Source of the DNA: Ceratothoa steindachneri
Lineage: Eukaryota > Arthropoda > Malacostraca > Isopoda > Cymothoidae
NCBI GenBank assembly: GCA_963969495.1
Contig: OZ018321.1
Coordinates: 107,770,557 to 107,834,556 of the forward strand
Reading direction: 5' to 3'
Length of the DNA: 64,000 nucleotides
The position numbers were made by a program, and so were the translations under genes. Within the stretch, counting starts at the first letter, position 1; each line of letters begins with the position of its first letter. Below are positions 62,046-64,000 of the stretch, piece by piece. The notes under the pieces were generated by a model. That model was not told where the DNA came from and did no database searches. It saw only the letters and a program-made list of their open reading frames with translations.

Positions 62046-63047
62046 CTTTAGATTATGTTTTTCCTGGACAGCGGAGGCCTCCTGTCTCCTGCACACTGCG
62101 CATTTCCCAATTCACACTCTACGTCAGATACTCTGCTGCTCCGGCTGGAATATTCTAATTGCGAACTTTTCCTTCACTCGAGATCATTTCGCCATGATTT
62201 TTTTTCTGGAGGCCTATGATACCGAATTGCCAAACGGTATCAGGCAGAACCTCCTCACTATGGGGGCAAGGGGACGCTCTCAATCTTGTTTGAATTCTTG
62301 CGAGATCGTTGGTTAGGTGGAACGCTCTCCGGCTGGGCTCTACCTAGCGTTGCGTCTCTTTTCACGGCCACCTGGTTGCAAGACATGACTCGAAACGTGA
62401 GATTACGCGTTGTACTGGGTTCAGAGACCGGATTTTGATTTACACTCACAGATTTCCCTGGGTGATGCCCTCGAGGTTATTTCAATCTCTGCATCCCATA
62501 GTCTACAGTATCCGTCACGCCACGGCTGCTGCGAACTGGAAGGATGTAGAGATAATCTGCTGGTTTAATGGATATATATGGATTGCGGGAAATGAGGGAG
62601 GCAAACAGTCTGCATTGCAGGAATCAGGTCGCCCCGTAGTGCTGCATGGCGAAGAAGATTAGAGAGGCCAGAGGGAACATAAAAGTTGCCGCAATTCCAA
62701 TACATTGACGGCTTAATGTCATCTGATGGACAGCTCCCCTGAATCTTATTGAGAAGACTGCGTGATCCCTCATACCTTTTCCGGTACCGAGACTGGCGGG
62801 GTCGTGATCCCTTGTACTCTTGACGGGTTCGTCCACATCAAATTGGGGTGTTATTGAGTTTTTGCTGAAGGCGCGCCTATATTGTATTTAACTTTTTAGA
62901 TTTGGGATGGATGCTCGAACGCCGAAGTGCGAGGGCTTTCCTCTCACTCCGGAGATTGCTATTTCCTTTCTTTATTTTAGTACTTGACTAAGCCGGGTTT
63001 AGTTTTTTTATCGTGGGTTTTTGGTTGTTTTTTTATTCTCCCTACCC
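62046..63047 (+). mobile_element. N-family LINE relict N13, internally deleted
   Basis: Starts in the RT (tttttcctggacagcggagg, equivalent to 18818) immediately after the degraded tail of N12. It continues to about 62330 and then jumps to RNase H (gggctctacctagcgttgcg, equivalent to 20218), so about 1 kb of RT and linker is missing. The C-terminus is seen to about 62870. The tail hairpin is not recognisable. Confidence 0.65.
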
Positions 63048-63700
63048 CCTGGTTCTTGGCATCCTTGACGCTACGTTTGTCGCGACTGGCGACGGCGGAT
63101 ATCGAGATTATTTTCTGCTGGGTTCCTGGACATGTAGGAATTGCGGGGAATGAAGGCACTAAAGATGGGAGACGATCGAGGGTAACTTAAAGTTGCGTGC
63201 CATTGCGCCGCGACTGTTCATATGGACCTACTTACCTCTGACGTGACGGCTTCAAGCTGCTTTCTGTCCTCTCCGAATAGGACACACTCCGGGATGCAAC
63301 GCCATTTGATGGAGCACTCGCCTGCGCCTTACTGCCACGACGGCCTTGCCTCCCAGAAGTACATTCTTGCTGAATGTCCTATTCTGGGGAATCATCTCGC
63401 ACGTTGGCTTTCGCGGTATCGGGTCAAGCGGGGTATCTACAGCTTTTTCCTTGTGTACTCGACTTTTTGGAAGAGGCTGGCCTCCTTTATTTTATTTGAC
63501 TTTCCTTCCACCCACACCCCCGACGTTGGAGCATGTTTCCTTTTTTTTTTTTGCTTTGGTTTTTCTTTTGTTTTTGTTTGGTGTTTTTCTTTTGTTTTTG
63601 ATTTTGGAATGTGGCCTAGTATTAGGCTGAAAGGTGATTTCGGCAACTTATGCCCATGGTGGTAGTCGCCAGATGGGCGCTATAAAGAAAAGCAGTTTTT
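63048..63700 (+). mobile_element. N-family LINE copy N14, 5'-truncated
   Basis: Begins in RNase H just before the GHVG block (ccctggttcttggcatcc, about 63048), reads FCWVPGHVGIAGNE, then the C-terminal region to about 63490, a T-rich 3' UTR and the 3' hairpin (63607-63672: GCCTAGTATTAGGC, then GGCAACT/AGTCGCC with one mismatch). Frameshifts are present. Confidence 0.75.
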
Positions 63701-63792
63701 AATATAGCCTAATTTATAGGCTAATTTAATTTCGGGGAGTTTTGCCCTTAATTACTTTGCCAGATGCGACACCATCTAATTAGAAAAATATT
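63701..63792 (+). mobile_element. N-family 3' tail only (N15)
   Basis: A second 3' terminus directly after that of N14: tagcctaatttataggcta inverted repeat, then aatttcggggagttttgccctta and a degraded A-rich end. It resembles the tail of N3 (2740-2790). It is the remnant of a very short 5'-truncated copy. Confidence 0.55.
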
Positions 63793-64000
63793 GTTAGCCT
63801 TGTCTAATAGGATCTGGTCAAGGGTATCCTCCCAGATCCCTGGTGAATCGCTACCGTGTCTGCCTTTAGTAATCCAACATAGAACACTAACCCTGCTGAT
63901 TTTCTTTTAATATCTCTCTATATTACTGGCGTGTGTAAGTTAATGGAGAAATTAGTTAATATGTATTAGGTTATTATAGGTTTTGGACAGCCGAGGTCAG
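63793..64000 (+). mobile_element. N-family LINE relict N16, cut by the window edge
   Basis: RT coding segment (equivalent to 18640-18835): blocks matching LFNRIWVEGLLPDSWRIAT and CVCKLMEKLVN, then the start of LDSGGH. Decayed. It continues beyond 64000. Confidence 0.7.

Overview
The window is repeat-dense eukaryotic DNA with no operons, no bacterial-type genes and no host protein-coding gene that I can recognise. Long (AT)n, (CT)n, (GT)n and (TAC)n microsatellites, Penelope-like elements (PLEs), Tc1/mariner relics, a CR1-group LINE and an RNase H-bearing LINE family of the I/Nimb type together suggest an invertebrate, most likely an arthropod and perhaps a crustacean. The species assignment is inference.

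Most of the window is one LINE family, called N here. It has ORF1 (gag-like central domain plus zinc knuckles) and ORF2 (APE endonuclease, reverse transcriptase (RT), RNase H, C-terminal CCHC finger), and a 3' UTR ending in a hairpin and an A-rich tail. I count about sixteen copies in four clusters. Cluster 1 (1-2790) holds three partial copies head to tail. Cluster 2 (14369-25347) holds a full-length copy followed without a gap by a 5'-truncated copy that is split by a probable 1.8-kb solo LTR. Cluster 3 (about 37790-51985) holds a young copy with a 777-codon open frame nested by target-site duplication in an old copy, an old relict, and a full-length copy that has lost its RT. Cluster 4 (56005-64000) holds back-to-back and head-to-tail old copies. 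Only the 38144-40477 frame is long and open; nearly all other copies are broken by frameshifts, stops or deletions.

Between clusters 1 and 2 (about 5.6-13.6 kb) lie a mariner-like relict, two Tc1-like copies (one with a nearly complete but frameshifted transposase and a near-perfect 159-bp palindrome at its end), PLE pieces with RT and GIY-YIG endonuclease remnants, and several stem-loop motifs of the form CTGAAGA-stem-GAAA that resemble a hammerhead ribozyme core. Between clusters 2 and 3 lies a CR1-group LINE (about 27.1-31.8 kb) whose ORF1 carries a Cys-rich finger and an SGNH-type esterase and whose ORF2 carries APE and RT. This is followed by a degenerate minisatellite (32.9-33.8 kb) and a composite minisatellite family shared between about 13 kb and 36-37.6 kb.

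The points most worth following are the gapless head-to-tail junctions of the N family, its conserved 3'-terminal hairpin with apparent compensatory changes, the covarying PLE stem-loops, and the solo LTR with internal tandem repeats. Coordinates of old copies are approximate because they were set by eye.
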